NCBI RefSeq assembly: GCF_900100455.1
Contig: NZ_FNCV01000005.1
Span: 124,001 to 188,000 of the forward strand
Direction of reading: 5' to 3'
Origin: Roseospirillum parvum
GTDB lineage: Bacteria; Pseudomonadota; Alphaproteobacteria; Rhodospirillales; Rhodospirillaceae
Length of the DNA stretch: 64,000 nt
Shown: piece by piece, positions 1 to 8,875 of the stretch
Layout of the letters: the number at the start of each line of letters is the position of its first letter
Position numbering within the stretch: position 1 is the stretch's first letter
Translations under genes and position numbers: made by a program
Notes under the pieces: model-generated
What the model was told of the DNA's origin: nothing
Database searches by the model: none
The model's input: the letters and a program-made list of their open reading frames with translations, nothing else

Positions 1-695
1 GCGTTGGAATCGAAGTTCATCTTGGCGTCGAGCGGCAGAAGGTCGCCGTCGGCGGTGACCACCAGCGGGTTGATCTCGACCATCGAGGCGTCGGTCGCCA
101 TGAAGGCCTTGTAGAGCGACATCAGAAGCTTCACGCAGGCGCTGACCTGACCGCCCTCGAGCTTCAGGGCGAAGGCGATCTTGCGGGCGCTGTAGGGGCT
201 CAGGCCCACCACCGGGTCGAGGCTTTCGAAGACGATCTTCTCCGGCGTCCTGGCGGCCACTTCCTCGATGTCCATGCCGCCCTCGGTCGAGGCCATGATG
301 GTGACCCGCGAGGTGGCGCGGTCGATCAGCATCGACAGGTACAGCTCGCGGGCGATGTTGCAGCCGCTTTCCACGTAGACCCGCTTGACCTCGCGGCCCT
401 CGGGCCCGGTCTGGTGGGTGACCAGGGTGCGGCCCAGCATGTGCTCGGTGTTCTCGCGCACCTCGTCCAGCGACTTGACGACCCGCACGCCGCCCTTGTC
501 GCCGGCTTCCGGCTCCTTGAAGTGGCCCTTGCCGCGGCCGCCGGCGTGGATCTGGCTCTTGACGACAAAGACCGGCGTCTCAAGGCGTTCGGCGACGCGC
601 ACCGCCTCGTCCGGCGTGTAGGCCACGCCGCCGTCGAGGACCGGCACGCCGTGGGCCTTCAACAGCTCCTTGGCCTGGTATTCATGGATGTTCAT
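1..695 (-). CDS. sucC: Succinyl-CoA ligase (ADP-forming) subunit beta, partial
   Basis: This is the ATP-grasp subunit of succinyl-CoA synthetase, which makes ATP from succinyl-CoA in the citric acid cycle. Only the first 231 or so residues are present, and the C-terminal part lies beyond base 1. The start reads [12 protein letters not shown], the conserved SucC N-terminus, followed by the nucleotide-binding stretch [12 protein letters not shown] and later EINPLVV near the window edge. It lies downstream of mdh on the same strand with an 81-base gap that holds a G+C-rich hairpin, the usual alphaproteobacterial mdh-sucC order; sucD would be expected next. The identity is secure. Confidence 0.96.
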   Translation of the reverse strand, partial: MNIHEYQAKELLKAHGVPVLDGGVAYTPDEAVRVAERLETPVFVVKSQIHAGGRGKGHFKEPEAGDKGGVRVVKSLDEVRENTEHMLGRTLVTHQTGPEGREVKRVYVESGCNIARELYLSMLIDRATSRVTIMASTEGGMDIEEVAARTPEKIVFESLDPVVGLSPYSARKIAFALKLEGGQVSACVKLLMSLYKAFMATDASMVEINPLVVTADGDLLPLDAKMNFDSN

Positions 696-724
696 GTCAG
701 GGATCCCTGGCAGACGATAGAGGA

Positions 725-757
725 AGCCCCCCGGCCCGTCATCGGGGCCAGGGGGCT
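725..757 (-). terminator. G+C-rich hairpin between mdh and sucC
   Basis: The gap between mdh and sucC contains AGCCCCC and GGGGGCT as inverted arms with a partly paired interior (CGGCCC against GGGGCC). There is no T-run, so this looks more like an attenuating or mRNA-processing hairpin than a classical terminator. Its role is inferred only from its position. Confidence 0.4.
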
Positions 758-776
758 GGAGAAAGTCCGGAAGGGC

Positions 777-1874
<1,098 letters not shown>

Positions 1875-1931
1875 TCATCCAGGCCTCAAGCATTCCTTCG
1901 CGCATCGCCGGGCGGGGGCGCCGGCGGCCTC

Positions 1932-2732
1932 TCAGCGGTGTCGGGCGATCAGGCAATAGCTCATCGGAAGCTGGGCCGTCCGCCCGTCATAGATGTCGTA
2001 CTCGGGCTCGCGGATGGTGTGCGGATACTCGTCCAGGCGCTCGATCCACAGCCCGGCCCCGGCGCAGGCCGAGACGATGTCGCCCAGGCCATACACGAAC
2101 CAGTAGCCGGTCTCGCCCGGGCCATGGTCGATGCCGTCATAGGTCAGGGTTTGGTTGACCGTCTGCGGGGTGCGCTCGAAGTAGCTGAAGGCCGGCTCGT
2201 GCGGGCGCTCGGCGGCCGGGTCGAAGACCTCGAGGAAGGGGTGCGTCTCGTAGATGACCAGGGCGGCGCCGGGCGCCATCAGGCCGTGCAGGATGCGGAA
2301 GAAGGCCGGCAGGTCGGGCATCCAGCTGAGCACCCCGATGGTGACCAGCACCAGGTCGAAGTGGCCCAGGTCGGCCGGCAGGTCATAGACGTCGGCCTCC
2401 AGCAGACGGGGCGACAGGCCGGCCGCCTCGGCCAGTTGGCGGGCCTGGGCGAGGAAGCCGGCCGACTGGTCGATGCCCAGCTCGGGGCGCGCCCCGAGGG
2501 CGGCCAGGGACAACAGCTCGCGGGCATTGTTGCAGCCCACCTGCACGGCCCGCCGGCCGTCCATGCCAAGGGCCCGCAGGGTGGCGCTCAGGGTTTCGTC
2601 GAGCACCGAGAAGCCGGGCCGGCCGGCCGCCGCCAGCAAGGCCTCCCAGGCCGGCCCGCTGGCGTGCAGGGGGGCCGAGGCGTTCCAGGCGGCGCGGTTG
2701 GCGGCGGTGTAGGTCTTCCGGGAATCGGGCAC
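1932..2732 (-). CDS. SAM-dependent methyltransferase, class I
   Basis: This is a soluble class I methyltransferase of about 266 residues with unknown substrate. A glycine-poor motif I (VQVGCNNARELL) is followed by an acidic residue ending the next strand (LGIDQSAG), then ADVYDLP and a post-motif FDLVLVTIGVLSWMPD, which is the common arrangement in ubiquinone/menaquinone-type methyltransferases. The reading frame stays open far upstream, but the upstream part overlaps the next gene and looks non-coding. I take a GTG at 2732 (reading VPDSRKTYTAANRAAWNA), with GAAGG nine bases before it. The start is uncertain. It lies 23 bases after the preceding small gene on the same strand, so they may share a transcript. 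Confidence 0.75.
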   Translation of the reverse strand: MPDSRKTYTAANRAAWNASAPLHASGPAWEALLAAAGRPGFSVLDETLSATLRALGMDGRRAVQVGCNNARELLSLAALGARPELGIDQSAGFLAQARQLAEAAGLSPRLLEADVYDLPADLGHFDLVLVTIGVLSWMPDLPAFFRILHGLMAPGAALVIYETHPFLEVFDPAAERPHEPAFSYFERTPQTVNQTLTYDGIDHGPGETGYWFVYGLGDIVSACAGAGLWIERLDEYPHTIREPEYDIYDGRTAQLPMSYCLIARHR

Positions 2733-2755
2733 GGGGTGGGGCCTTCGGCTGGAGG

Positions 2756-3187
2756 TCAGGAGGGTGTCTCTGGCAGCACCAGCGGCTTGCCGGTCGGCGG
2801 GGTGACCACGCCGCGCCCGCCGGGCAGGGACTGGACGAACCAGCCCCGGCGGCGCGCCTCGTCGAGCAGGGTTTCCGGCGACAGGGCGTTGAAGCCGCCC
2901 AGATGGCTCTGGTAGGTGCCGCCCTCGGCCCAGTGGCGCAGCTCGGCGGTCAGCTCCGCGTCGGACAGCGCGCCGGCCCGCTCGGCCTGCCACGCGGCCA
3001 TCACCCGAAGCAGCCCGTCGGGACCCAGGGCTTCGCTCAGGCCGTGCTCGTCCAGGCGGGCCCGCACCTGGGGCCAGGCCCGGCAGTCGCCGATGACCAG
3101 CAGGGCGCCGGCCACCGGGTCGCGCGGCGTCTCGCTCTCCCGAGCGGTGTCGTCGTCGCGGTCGGAAGGGGCGTCGGGGTCGTTCAC
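2756..3187 (-). CDS. Hypothetical protein, coupled to zapE
   Basis: This is a 143-residue protein I do not recognise. It has no signal peptide or membrane segment. The first 25 residues are acidic and look disordered (NDPDAPSDRDDD), then comes a compact region with the pattern LVIGDCRAWPQVRARL, a helical middle and a GGRGVVTPP tail. It starts at GTG 3187 and overlaps the zapE stop by four bases (GTGA), so the two are almost certainly translationally coupled. That overlap and G+C-rich codon use like the neighbours are the main evidence that it is real. Function cannot be assigned. Confidence 0.6.
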   Translation of the reverse strand: MNDPDAPSDRDDDTARESETPRDPVAGALLVIGDCRAWPQVRARLDEHGLSEALGPDGLLRVMAAWQAERAGALSDAELTAELRHWAEGGTYQSHLGGFNALSPETLLDEARRRGWFVQSLPGGRGVVTPPTGKPLVLPETPS

Positions 3188-4314
3188 GGGCCCTCCTCGT
3201 CAACCAGATGGGTCGAGGCCAGATAGTCGCGCGACTGCATCTCCATCAGGCGGCTGACCGTGCGCGCGAACTCGAACACCCCGTCGCCCTCGGCATACAG
3301 CTCCTGGGGCGGCGCGGCGGCCGAGCAGAGCAGCACCACGCGGTGTTCGTAAAGGGCGTCGATCAGGGTCACGAAGCGCCGCGCCGCGTCGGCCTGGGCC
3401 GCCCCCAGGCGGGGAATGCCGTCGACCACCAGGCTGTGATAGCGATGGGCCAGGGCATGATAGTCGGCCGGCCCCAGCGGCCGCTGGCACAACTCGGCGA
3501 AGCTGAAGCGGGCCACCCCGCCGGCGGCGCGCGGCACCGGCACGGCACGCCCGGCCACCTCGACCTGCTCGGCCACCACCTTGGCGCCGCGCGACAGGCG
3601 GCGGAAGGCGTCGGACAACTCGGCGTCGGCGGTGTCGTCGGCCGGCACCAGATAGACCCGCGCCCCGGCCAGCCGGCCCAGGCGATGGTCCGGCCCGCCG
3701 GACAGCGCCAGAAGGTCCAGGTTGTCCTTGATCAGCTTGATGAAGGGCAGGAAGCGGTCGCGCTGCAGGCCGTCCTTGTAGAGGTCGTCGGGGGCCCGGT
3801 TGGCGGTGGTCACCACCACCACGCCACAGGCGATCAGTTGCTCGAACAGCCGGCCGACGATCATGGCGTCGGCGATGTCGCGGATCTCCAGCTCATCGAG
3901 GCACAACAGCCAGGCTTCTTCCGCCACCTCGCGGGCCAGCCGGGGCAGGGGATCGACCGGCTTGCCGGAGGCGCGCCAGGCATGGACCCGGGCGTGGACG
4001 TCGGTCATGAAGCTCTGGAAGTGGATGCGGCGCTTGCCGGGGATGGTGGCGGCCTCGAAAAAGAGGTCCATCAGCATCGACTTGCCGCGCCCCACCGGGC
4101 CGTAAAGGTAAAGGCCCAGCGGCGCCGCCTCGCCCTCGCGCCGGCCCATGCCGAAGCGGGCCAGCCAGCCGGCCCGGCCGCTGGAGGGCCGGTAGCCGGC
4201 CAGTGCCTTGTGCAGGCTTTGCAGCTTTTCCACCGCCAAGGCCTGCCCCGGGTCGGCGGCCAGGGCGCCCTGGGCGAGGCGGGCGCGATAGAGGGCGAGC
4301 GGACCGTCGGACAT
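3184..4314 (-). CDS. zapE: Cell division AFG1-like ATPase ZapE
   Basis: ZapE is a P-loop ATPase (AFG1 family) that acts at the Z-ring in Proteobacteria; mitochondrial relatives are LACE1/AFG1. The protein has 376 residues. Walker A is GPVGRGKS at residues 72-79 and Walker B is LCLDE at about 137-141, followed by IRDIADAMIVGRLF, a strong family signature. Further family features are VVTTANRAPDDLY and IKLIKDNLD. The ATG at 4314 shares one base with the stop of the upstream DHH gene (TGATG), and its own stop overlaps the start of the next gene. The three genes form a tightly coupled unit. Confidence 0.93.
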   Translation of the reverse strand: MSDGPLALYRARLAQGALAADPGQALAVEKLQSLHKALAGYRPSSGRAGWLARFGMGRREGEAAPLGLYLYGPVGRGKSMLMDLFFEAATIPGKRRIHFQSFMTDVHARVHAWRASGKPVDPLPRLAREVAEEAWLLCLDELEIRDIADAMIVGRLFEQLIACGVVVVTTANRAPDDLYKDGLQRDRFLPFIKLIKDNLDLLALSGGPDHRLGRLAGARVYLVPADDTADAELSDAFRRLSRGAKVVAEQVEVAGRAVPVPRAAGGVARFSFAELCQRPLGPADYHALAHRYHSLVVDGIPRLGAAQADAARRFVTLIDALYEHRVVLLCSAAAPPQELYAEGDGVFEFARTVSRLMEMQSRDYLASTHLVDEEGP

Positions 4315-5240
4315 CAGCCGTCGGCGGTGATCCGCTTGACCAACTGTTCCAGCGCGGCGTCGGCGCGCTGGTTCTCGACCTGGCAGGTGCCGGCGGCGGT
4401 GTGGCCGCCACCGCCGAACTCCAGGCACAGGGCGCCGATGTTGGTGTTGCTCGAGCGGTTGAAGATCGACTTGCCGATGGCGAACACGGTGTTCTGCTTC
4501 TGGAAGCCCCACATCTGGTGGATCGAGATGTTGCACTCCGGATACAGGGCATAGATGACGAAGCGGTTGCCGGCCCAGATGTGTTCCTCGTGCCTGAGGT
4601 CGAGCACCACCAGATTGCGGTGCACCGTGGCGCAGCGCTTGATCTGCTCCTTGAACCGGGGCTCGTGCTCGAAATACAGATCGACCCGCTCCTTGACGTC
4701 GGGCAGGGCCAGCACTTCCTCCACCGGGTGGGCCAGGCAGTAGTCGATCAGCTGCATCATCAGCTGATAGTTGGAAATGCGGAAGGTGCGGAAGCGTCCC
4801 AGTCCGGTGCGGGCGTCCATCAGGAAGTTGAGCAGGTTCCAGCCCTTGGGGTAGAGCACCTCCTCCTCGGTGAAGTCGGCCGAATCGCCCTTGTCGACCG
4901 CCGCCATCAGGTCGTCGGAGATGCGCGGGAAGGCCTTGGCCCCGCCGTAGTGGTCGTAGACCACGCGCGCCGCCGAGGGGGCCTCGGGGTCGATGATGTG
5001 GTTCTCTTTCTTGCCGACGCGCAGGGTTTCCGACAGGTGGTGGTCGAAGGCCAGATGGACCCCGTCCACATAGGGCAGGTTGGTGGTGATGTCGCGGCCG
5101 GTGATCTCGATCTTGCCGTCCTGCATGTCTTTCGGGTGGACGAAGGTGATGTCGTCCACCATGCCGAGCTCCTTGAGGAGCATGGCGCAGACCAGACCAT
5201 CGAAATCACTGCGGGTGACCAGCCGGTAGGTGTCGGCCAT
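4314..5240 (-). CDS. DHH-family phosphoesterase
   Basis: This 308-residue protein belongs to the DHH/DHHA1 phosphoesterases, which include RecJ, NrnA nanoRNases and exopolyphosphatase-like proteins. The metal-binding motif SDFDG is at residues 11-15, the DHH motif (FDHH) at 65-68, and the C-terminal DHHA1 glycine motif reads FGGGGHTAAG. It may degrade short oligonucleotides or a cyclic-dinucleotide product, but the substrate cannot be told from sequence. The start at 5240 (MADTYRLVTRSDFDG) is chosen because AGGGAG precedes it at good spacing, and the 14 residues further upstream are not family-like. It is coupled to zapE by a one-base overlap. Confidence 0.85.
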   Translation of the reverse strand: MADTYRLVTRSDFDGLVCAMLLKELGMVDDITFVHPKDMQDGKIEITGRDITTNLPYVDGVHLAFDHHLSETLRVGKKENHIIDPEAPSAARVVYDHYGGAKAFPRISDDLMAAVDKGDSADFTEEEVLYPKGWNLLNFLMDARTGLGRFRTFRISNYQLMMQLIDYCLAHPVEEVLALPDVKERVDLYFEHEPRFKEQIKRCATVHRNLVVLDLRHEEHIWAGNRFVIYALYPECNISIHQMWGFQKQNTVFAIGKSIFNRSSNTNIGALCLEFGGGGHTAAGTCQVENQRADAALEQLVKRITADG

Positions 5241-5428
5241 GGCGGACGGGCTCCCTGATGAAGCGCGGGTGGGGCAAGGCATTGCGGGAAGGCACCATAA
5301 CTTGGCCGTGGCCCGGGCTCAACGCGCAAAAAGTTCGGCCCGATGAAGGTCGCGCCCTTCACCCGGGCGGTGCCACCGGGTATTGGTGAAGGACAGCAGC
5401 CCGACCGACAAGCGGAGCCCGACCGGCA

Positions 5429-6028
5429 ATGAAACTCCCGGACCCCAAGGCGGTGGCCAAGGCGGTGGCCATCACGCTGGCCCTGAGCGGCCTGCTCGCG
5501 GCCTGTGGCGGTCCCTACGAGGACATCCGCCGCGAGGCCGGCGAGGTGAGCATGGTCGGCACCTCGACGCCCGACCTGATCGCCCTGTGCTACAACGCCT
5601 CCGGCACCACGCCCGAGGCCCTGAAGGCGATGGCCGACGAGGCCTGCGCCCGCACCGGCCGCAGCGCCCGTTTCGTCGGTCAGAACCGCTATCAGTGCAG
5701 CGTGCGGGCGCCGCATCGGGCCTACTTCGCCTGCATCGGGCAGGCCGAGGCGGTTCATGCCACCCCGGCCGACGCCCTGAAGGCCCGGGCCCGCCGCCGT
5801 CTGGCCGAGGAAGCCGGGCACCTGACCCCGGCCAGCCCTGTTCCGACGGCGCCGGTCGTCTCGCCGAATGTGGCCCCGAGCATCCTGCCGTCGCCGGCTT
5901 TCCCGCAGGCGCCGTCGCTGGACTCGATCCCCCGCCCGGCCGAGGCCGACAAGGGAATCCACATCGCTCCGGCCACCCCGGGCGGCATCTACCCCGAAGG
6001 CGGCGGCCCCGGCTTTCCCAGGTTGTGA
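5429..6028 (+). CDS. Hypothetical lipoprotein
   Basis: This is a 199-residue predicted lipoprotein. A basic N-terminus and a hydrophobic stretch end in the lipobox LLAAC, with the lipidated Cys near residue 27, followed by GG. The mature part has four further cysteines (LCYNAS, EACAR, YQCS, FACIG) that could form disulphides in the periplasm. The last 70 residues are rich in Pro and Ala and look like a flexible tether. It is divergent from the DHH gene and ends only 15 bases before another, oppositely oriented lipoprotein. No function can be named. Confidence 0.7.
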   Translation: MKLPDPKAVAKAVAITLALSGLLAACGGPYEDIRREAGEVSMVGTSTPDLIALCYNASGTTPEALKAMADEACARTGRSARFVGQNRYQCSVRAPHRAYFACIGQAEAVHATPADALKARARRRLAEEAGHLTPASPVPTAPVVSPNVAPSILPSPAFPQAPSLDSIPRPAEADKGIHIAPATPGGIYPEGGGPGFPRL

Positions 6029-6043
6029 GGGACGCGGCCAACC

Positions 6044-6436
6044 CTATTGCATGCTGCGCCGCCAGGATTCGCGGGAGACCAGGGTTTGCAGCAGCTTCAG
6101 GCCATTGCCTTCCAGGTCGCGGCTGCCCAGGCGCGGGGTCTCGATGTGCAGGCCGGTCAGCCGGCTGATCCCCTCGCGGGTGACGAAATCGCAGCGGCTC
6201 TTGCCGCTGGTGCCGTCCGCGAAGTCGAAGCCCAGATCGATGGTGACATGCTCGATCTGCCCTTCCGGCTCGCGGCGCATGGACTGGCTGGTCACGGTGA
6301 TGTCGCGCGCCTTGCCCAGCAATTCGTGGGTGGCGAACTGGCACAAACCGGGCTCCATGGGCGGCTCCTCGCCGCAGCCGGCAAGGCAGGCGGCCAAAAC
6401 AGCCAGCACGGGAATGACAACCCGGTGATGCGGCAT
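6044..6436 (-). CDS. Hypothetical lipoprotein
   Basis: This is a predicted lipoprotein of about 130 residues. From the ATG at 6436 it reads MPHHRVVIPVLAVLAACLAGC, a short signal with lipobox LAGC. An in-frame Met further upstream (6514) would put 26 residues before the signal, so I reject it. The mature domain is a small mixed fold with HVTIDLGFDFADG and two cysteines (QFATHE... preceded by LC, and SRCDFVT). It faces the previous lipoprotein tail to tail with a 15-base gap. I do not recognise the family. Confidence 0.65.
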   Translation of the reverse strand: MPHHRVVIPVLAVLAACLAGCGEEPPMEPGLCQFATHELLGKARDITVTSQSMRREPEGQIEHVTIDLGFDFADGTSGKSRCDFVTREGISRLTGLHIETPRLGSRDLEGNGLKLLQTLVSRESWRRSMQ

Positions 6437-6611
6437 GGGGCAAGGGCTCCGGCGGTTCGGACCACGACTGCGGCCAAGCTGACCAAAGCGGTCCTCCACC
6501 ATCGAGTTTCCCACTTATCGGCGAATCGGACAAGCCGCCCCTTGACCCGGCCCACCACGCCGCCCACCTCAGCCCTCCACCCGACAAGCCACTGATGCGG
6601 ACGAAGGACCC

Positions 6612-7100
6612 ATGCCAAGCAAGGACGCGATTTTCGGGGCCGGCTGCTTCTGGGGCGTGGAGGTCGCCTTCCGCCGCCTGGACGGCGTGCTCGACGCCGA
6701 AGTGGGCTACTGCGGCGGCGACCCGGCCGGGGTTTCCTACGAAGAAGTCTGCACCGGCCGCACCGGACACGCCGAAGTGGTGCGCGTGATCTACGATCCC
6801 GAGCGCATCACCTACGCCGACCTGCTGGCCACCTTCTTCGAATGCCACGACCCGACCCAGGTCAACCGCCAGGGGCCGGACGTCGGCACCCAGTACCGCT
6901 CGGTCATCTTCCCGCTTGATGGCGAACAACTGAGCGCCGCCCAGTCGGCCATCGAGGAACACAGGAATACCCGCAAGGGAACCGCCTTCGGCGACCTGCT
7001 GCGCCGCCCCCTGGCCACCACCATCGAAGACCCCCGCAACTACACCAAAGCCGAAGACTACCACCAAGGCTACCTGGCCCGCCGTGGCTTCGGCCCGTAA
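6612..7100 (+). CDS. msrA: Peptide-methionine (S)-S-oxide reductase MsrA
   Basis: MsrA reduces methionine-S-sulfoxide in proteins and repairs oxidative damage in the cytoplasm. The protein has 162 residues. The catalytic motif GCFWG is at residues 11-15 with the active Cys at 12, followed by VEVAFRRLDGV, then GYCGG and YEEVCTGRTGHAEVV, all family hallmarks. HDPTQVNRQGPDVGTQYRS is the substrate-binding region. Translation starts at ATG 6612 after GAAGGACC. Its stop codon lies inside the large inverted repeat that fills the gap to tldD, so the mRNA 3' end is expected to fold into a very long hairpin. Confidence 0.97.
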   Translation: MPSKDAIFGAGCFWGVEVAFRRLDGVLDAEVGYCGGDPAGVSYEEVCTGRTGHAEVVRVIYDPERITYADLLATFFECHDPTQVNRQGPDVGTQYRSVIFPLDGEQLSAAQSAIEEHRNTRKGTAFGDLLRRPLATTIEDPRNYTKAEDYHQGYLARRGFGP

Positions 7101-7366
7101 CCCACCCCGCCGTGCGTGGGGTGGCAAGGCCAAGGGGGCGCTGCCCCCTTGGAACCCCCGCCGGGGGGACCAGGGGCCCCCCCGGACCCCCGCCGCGACT
7201 TAAAGCCGTGAAGAGGGGGGTATCCGAGCGCGCGCGCTCGGATACCCCCCTCTTCACGGCTTTGATTCATGGTGGGGTCTGGGGAGGCCTCCCGGCCTCC
7301 CCAGCGGGGTTCCAAGGGGCAGCGCCCCTTGGCCTTGCCGCTCCACGCACCGTCGGGTGGGTTACG
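7096..7366. repeat. Giant inverted repeat between msrA and tldD, element 1
   Basis: The entire gap between these convergent genes is one imperfect inverted repeat of 271 bases, with arms of about 135 and no loop. The core at 7202-7263 is a perfect 62-base palindrome (two 31-base arms, no spacer). The middle holds the module CCAAGGGGGC-GCT-GCCCCCTTGG and further G+C-rich sequence, mirrored imperfectly on the other side. The outer ends begin CGTAACCCACCC in both directions and include the TAA stops of both msrA and tldD. The middle modules recur at 14.5-14.7 kb while the core and ends do not. It would act as a bidirectional terminator or mRNA-end structure; other roles are unknown. Confidence 0.9.
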
Positions 7367-8792
7367 CGACGGCGGTGCCGCCGACGGTCAGGCTGTCCAC
7401 TTTGAGGGTTGGTTGGCCGACTCCGCAGGGCACGCCTTGGCCGTCTTTTCCGCAGGTGCCGATGCCGGGGTCCAGTTTCATGTCGTGGCCAATCATGGAG
7501 ACCCGGGTCAGCACGTCGGGGCCGTTGCCGATCAGGGTGGCGCCTTTGACCGGGGCGGTCAGTTTGCCGTTTTCGATCAGGTAGGCTTCCGAGGCCGAGA
7601 AGACGAACTTGCCGGAGGTGATGTCGACCTGTCCGCCGCCGAAGTTGGCGGCGTAGAGTCCCCGCTCCACCGAGGCGATGATCTCTTCCGGGTCGTGGTT
7701 GCCGGCCGGCATGAAGGTGTTGGTCATGCGCGGCATGGGCGGGTGGGCGTGCGACTGGCGGCGGCCGTTGCCGGTCGGGGCCATGCCCATCAGGCGGGCG
7801 TTCTGGCGGTCCTGCAGGTAGCCGGTGAGGATGCCGTCCTCGATCAGCACGGTGCGCCCGGTGGGGGTGCCTTCGTCGTCGATGGTCAGCGAGCCCCGGC
7901 GGTCCGGGAGGTCGCCCTGGTCGATGACGGTCACCCCCGGCGCCGCCACCCGTTGCCCCATCAGCCCGGCGAAGGCCGAGGTTTTCTTGCGGTTGAAGTC
8001 GCCTTCCAGACCGTGGCCGACCGCCTCGTGCAGCAGCACGCCGGGCCAGCCGGCGCCCAGCACCACCGGCATCTGGCCGGCCGGGGCGGGTTTGGCTTCG
8101 AGGTTGACCAGGGCCTGACGCAGCGCCTCGTCAACGGCGGCGTGCCAGGTTTCCGGGGTCAGCAGGTGGTCGTAGCCGATGCGCCCGCCCAGGCCATGGC
8201 TGCCGGTCTCGCGTCGCCCGTCCTGCTCGACCACCACCGAGACGTTGAGGCGGACCAGGGGGCGGATGTCGGTGGCCAGGGCGCCGCCGGGACGCAGGAT
8301 GGCCACCGCCTGCCAACTGCCGCTGAGCGAGGCCATCACCTGACGCACCCGGGGATCGCGGGCCCGGGCCTCGGCGTCGATGGCTTCCAAAAGGGCGACC
8401 TTGGCCGCGGTGTCGATCAGGCCGAGCGGGTTGAGGTCGGCGTAGAGGTGTTGGTTGGTGGCCTGGGGCGGGCCCTGCCAGGTGCCCTGGTGGCCCTGGG
8501 TGACCGCCTTCACGGTTTCGGCGGCGCGGGCCACGGCATCGGTCGAGAGCAGGCTGGAGTGGGCATAGCCGGCCGCCTCGCCGGCCACGGCGCGCAGCCC
8601 GAAGCCCTGCGAGGTGTCGAAGCTGGCCGAGCGGATGCGTCCGTCGTCGAGGGAAAAGGCCTCGCTTTGGCGCACTTCCAGGAACAATTCGCCGTCGTCG
8701 GCGCCGGCCAGGGCGTCGTCGAGCAGGCGCTGGGTGCGCGCCCGGTCCAGGTCGTGGTGGTCGAAGAACAGGCCGAGGGCGGAATCGGTCAT
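7362..8792 (-). CDS. tldD: Metalloprotease TldD
   Basis: TldD is the catalytic half of the TldD/TldE (PmbA) heterodimeric metalloprotease, which degrades unfolded peptides and processes modified peptides such as microcins. The protein has 476 residues from the ATG at 8792, preceded by GGAAAG. The zinc motif HExxxH appears as HEAVGHGLEGD, with NRKKTSAF just after, as in all TldD proteins, and the GIGTCGKDGQGVPCGVGQP region near the C-terminus is also characteristic. The partner tldE/pmbA is not in the window. The stop codon lies within the large inverted repeat shared with msrA. Confidence 0.96.
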   Translation of the reverse strand: MTDSALGLFFDHHDLDRARTQRLLDDALAGADDGELFLEVRQSEAFSLDDGRIRSASFDTSQGFGLRAVAGEAAGYAHSSLLSTDAVARAAETVKAVTQGHQGTWQGPPQATNQHLYADLNPLGLIDTAAKVALLEAIDAEARARDPRVRQVMASLSGSWQAVAILRPGGALATDIRPLVRLNVSVVVEQDGRRETGSHGLGGRIGYDHLLTPETWHAAVDEALRQALVNLEAKPAPAGQMPVVLGAGWPGVLLHEAVGHGLEGDFNRKKTSAFAGLMGQRVAAPGVTVIDQGDLPDRRGSLTIDDEGTPTGRTVLIEDGILTGYLQDRQNARLMGMAPTGNGRRQSHAHPPMPRMTNTFMPAGNHDPEEIIASVERGLYAANFGGGQVDITSGKFVFSASEAYLIENGKLTAPVKGATLIGNGPDVLTRVSMIGHDMKLDPGIGTCGKDGQGVPCGVGQPTLKVDSLTVGGTAVA

Positions 8793-8875
8793 CAGCGGGC
8801 TTTCCGGCTTGGGGGGCTGGGTAGGGTCTCCAATATCGGGGGAAACGCCGGCCGATTCCAGGGTTGGCGCGCCGC

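Noticed and set aside
7096-7366. Insertion sequence or MITE with terminal inverted repeats
   Set aside because: There is no transposase and no target-site duplication that I can see, and the ends differ between copies while containing host stop codons. That is unlike a transposon.
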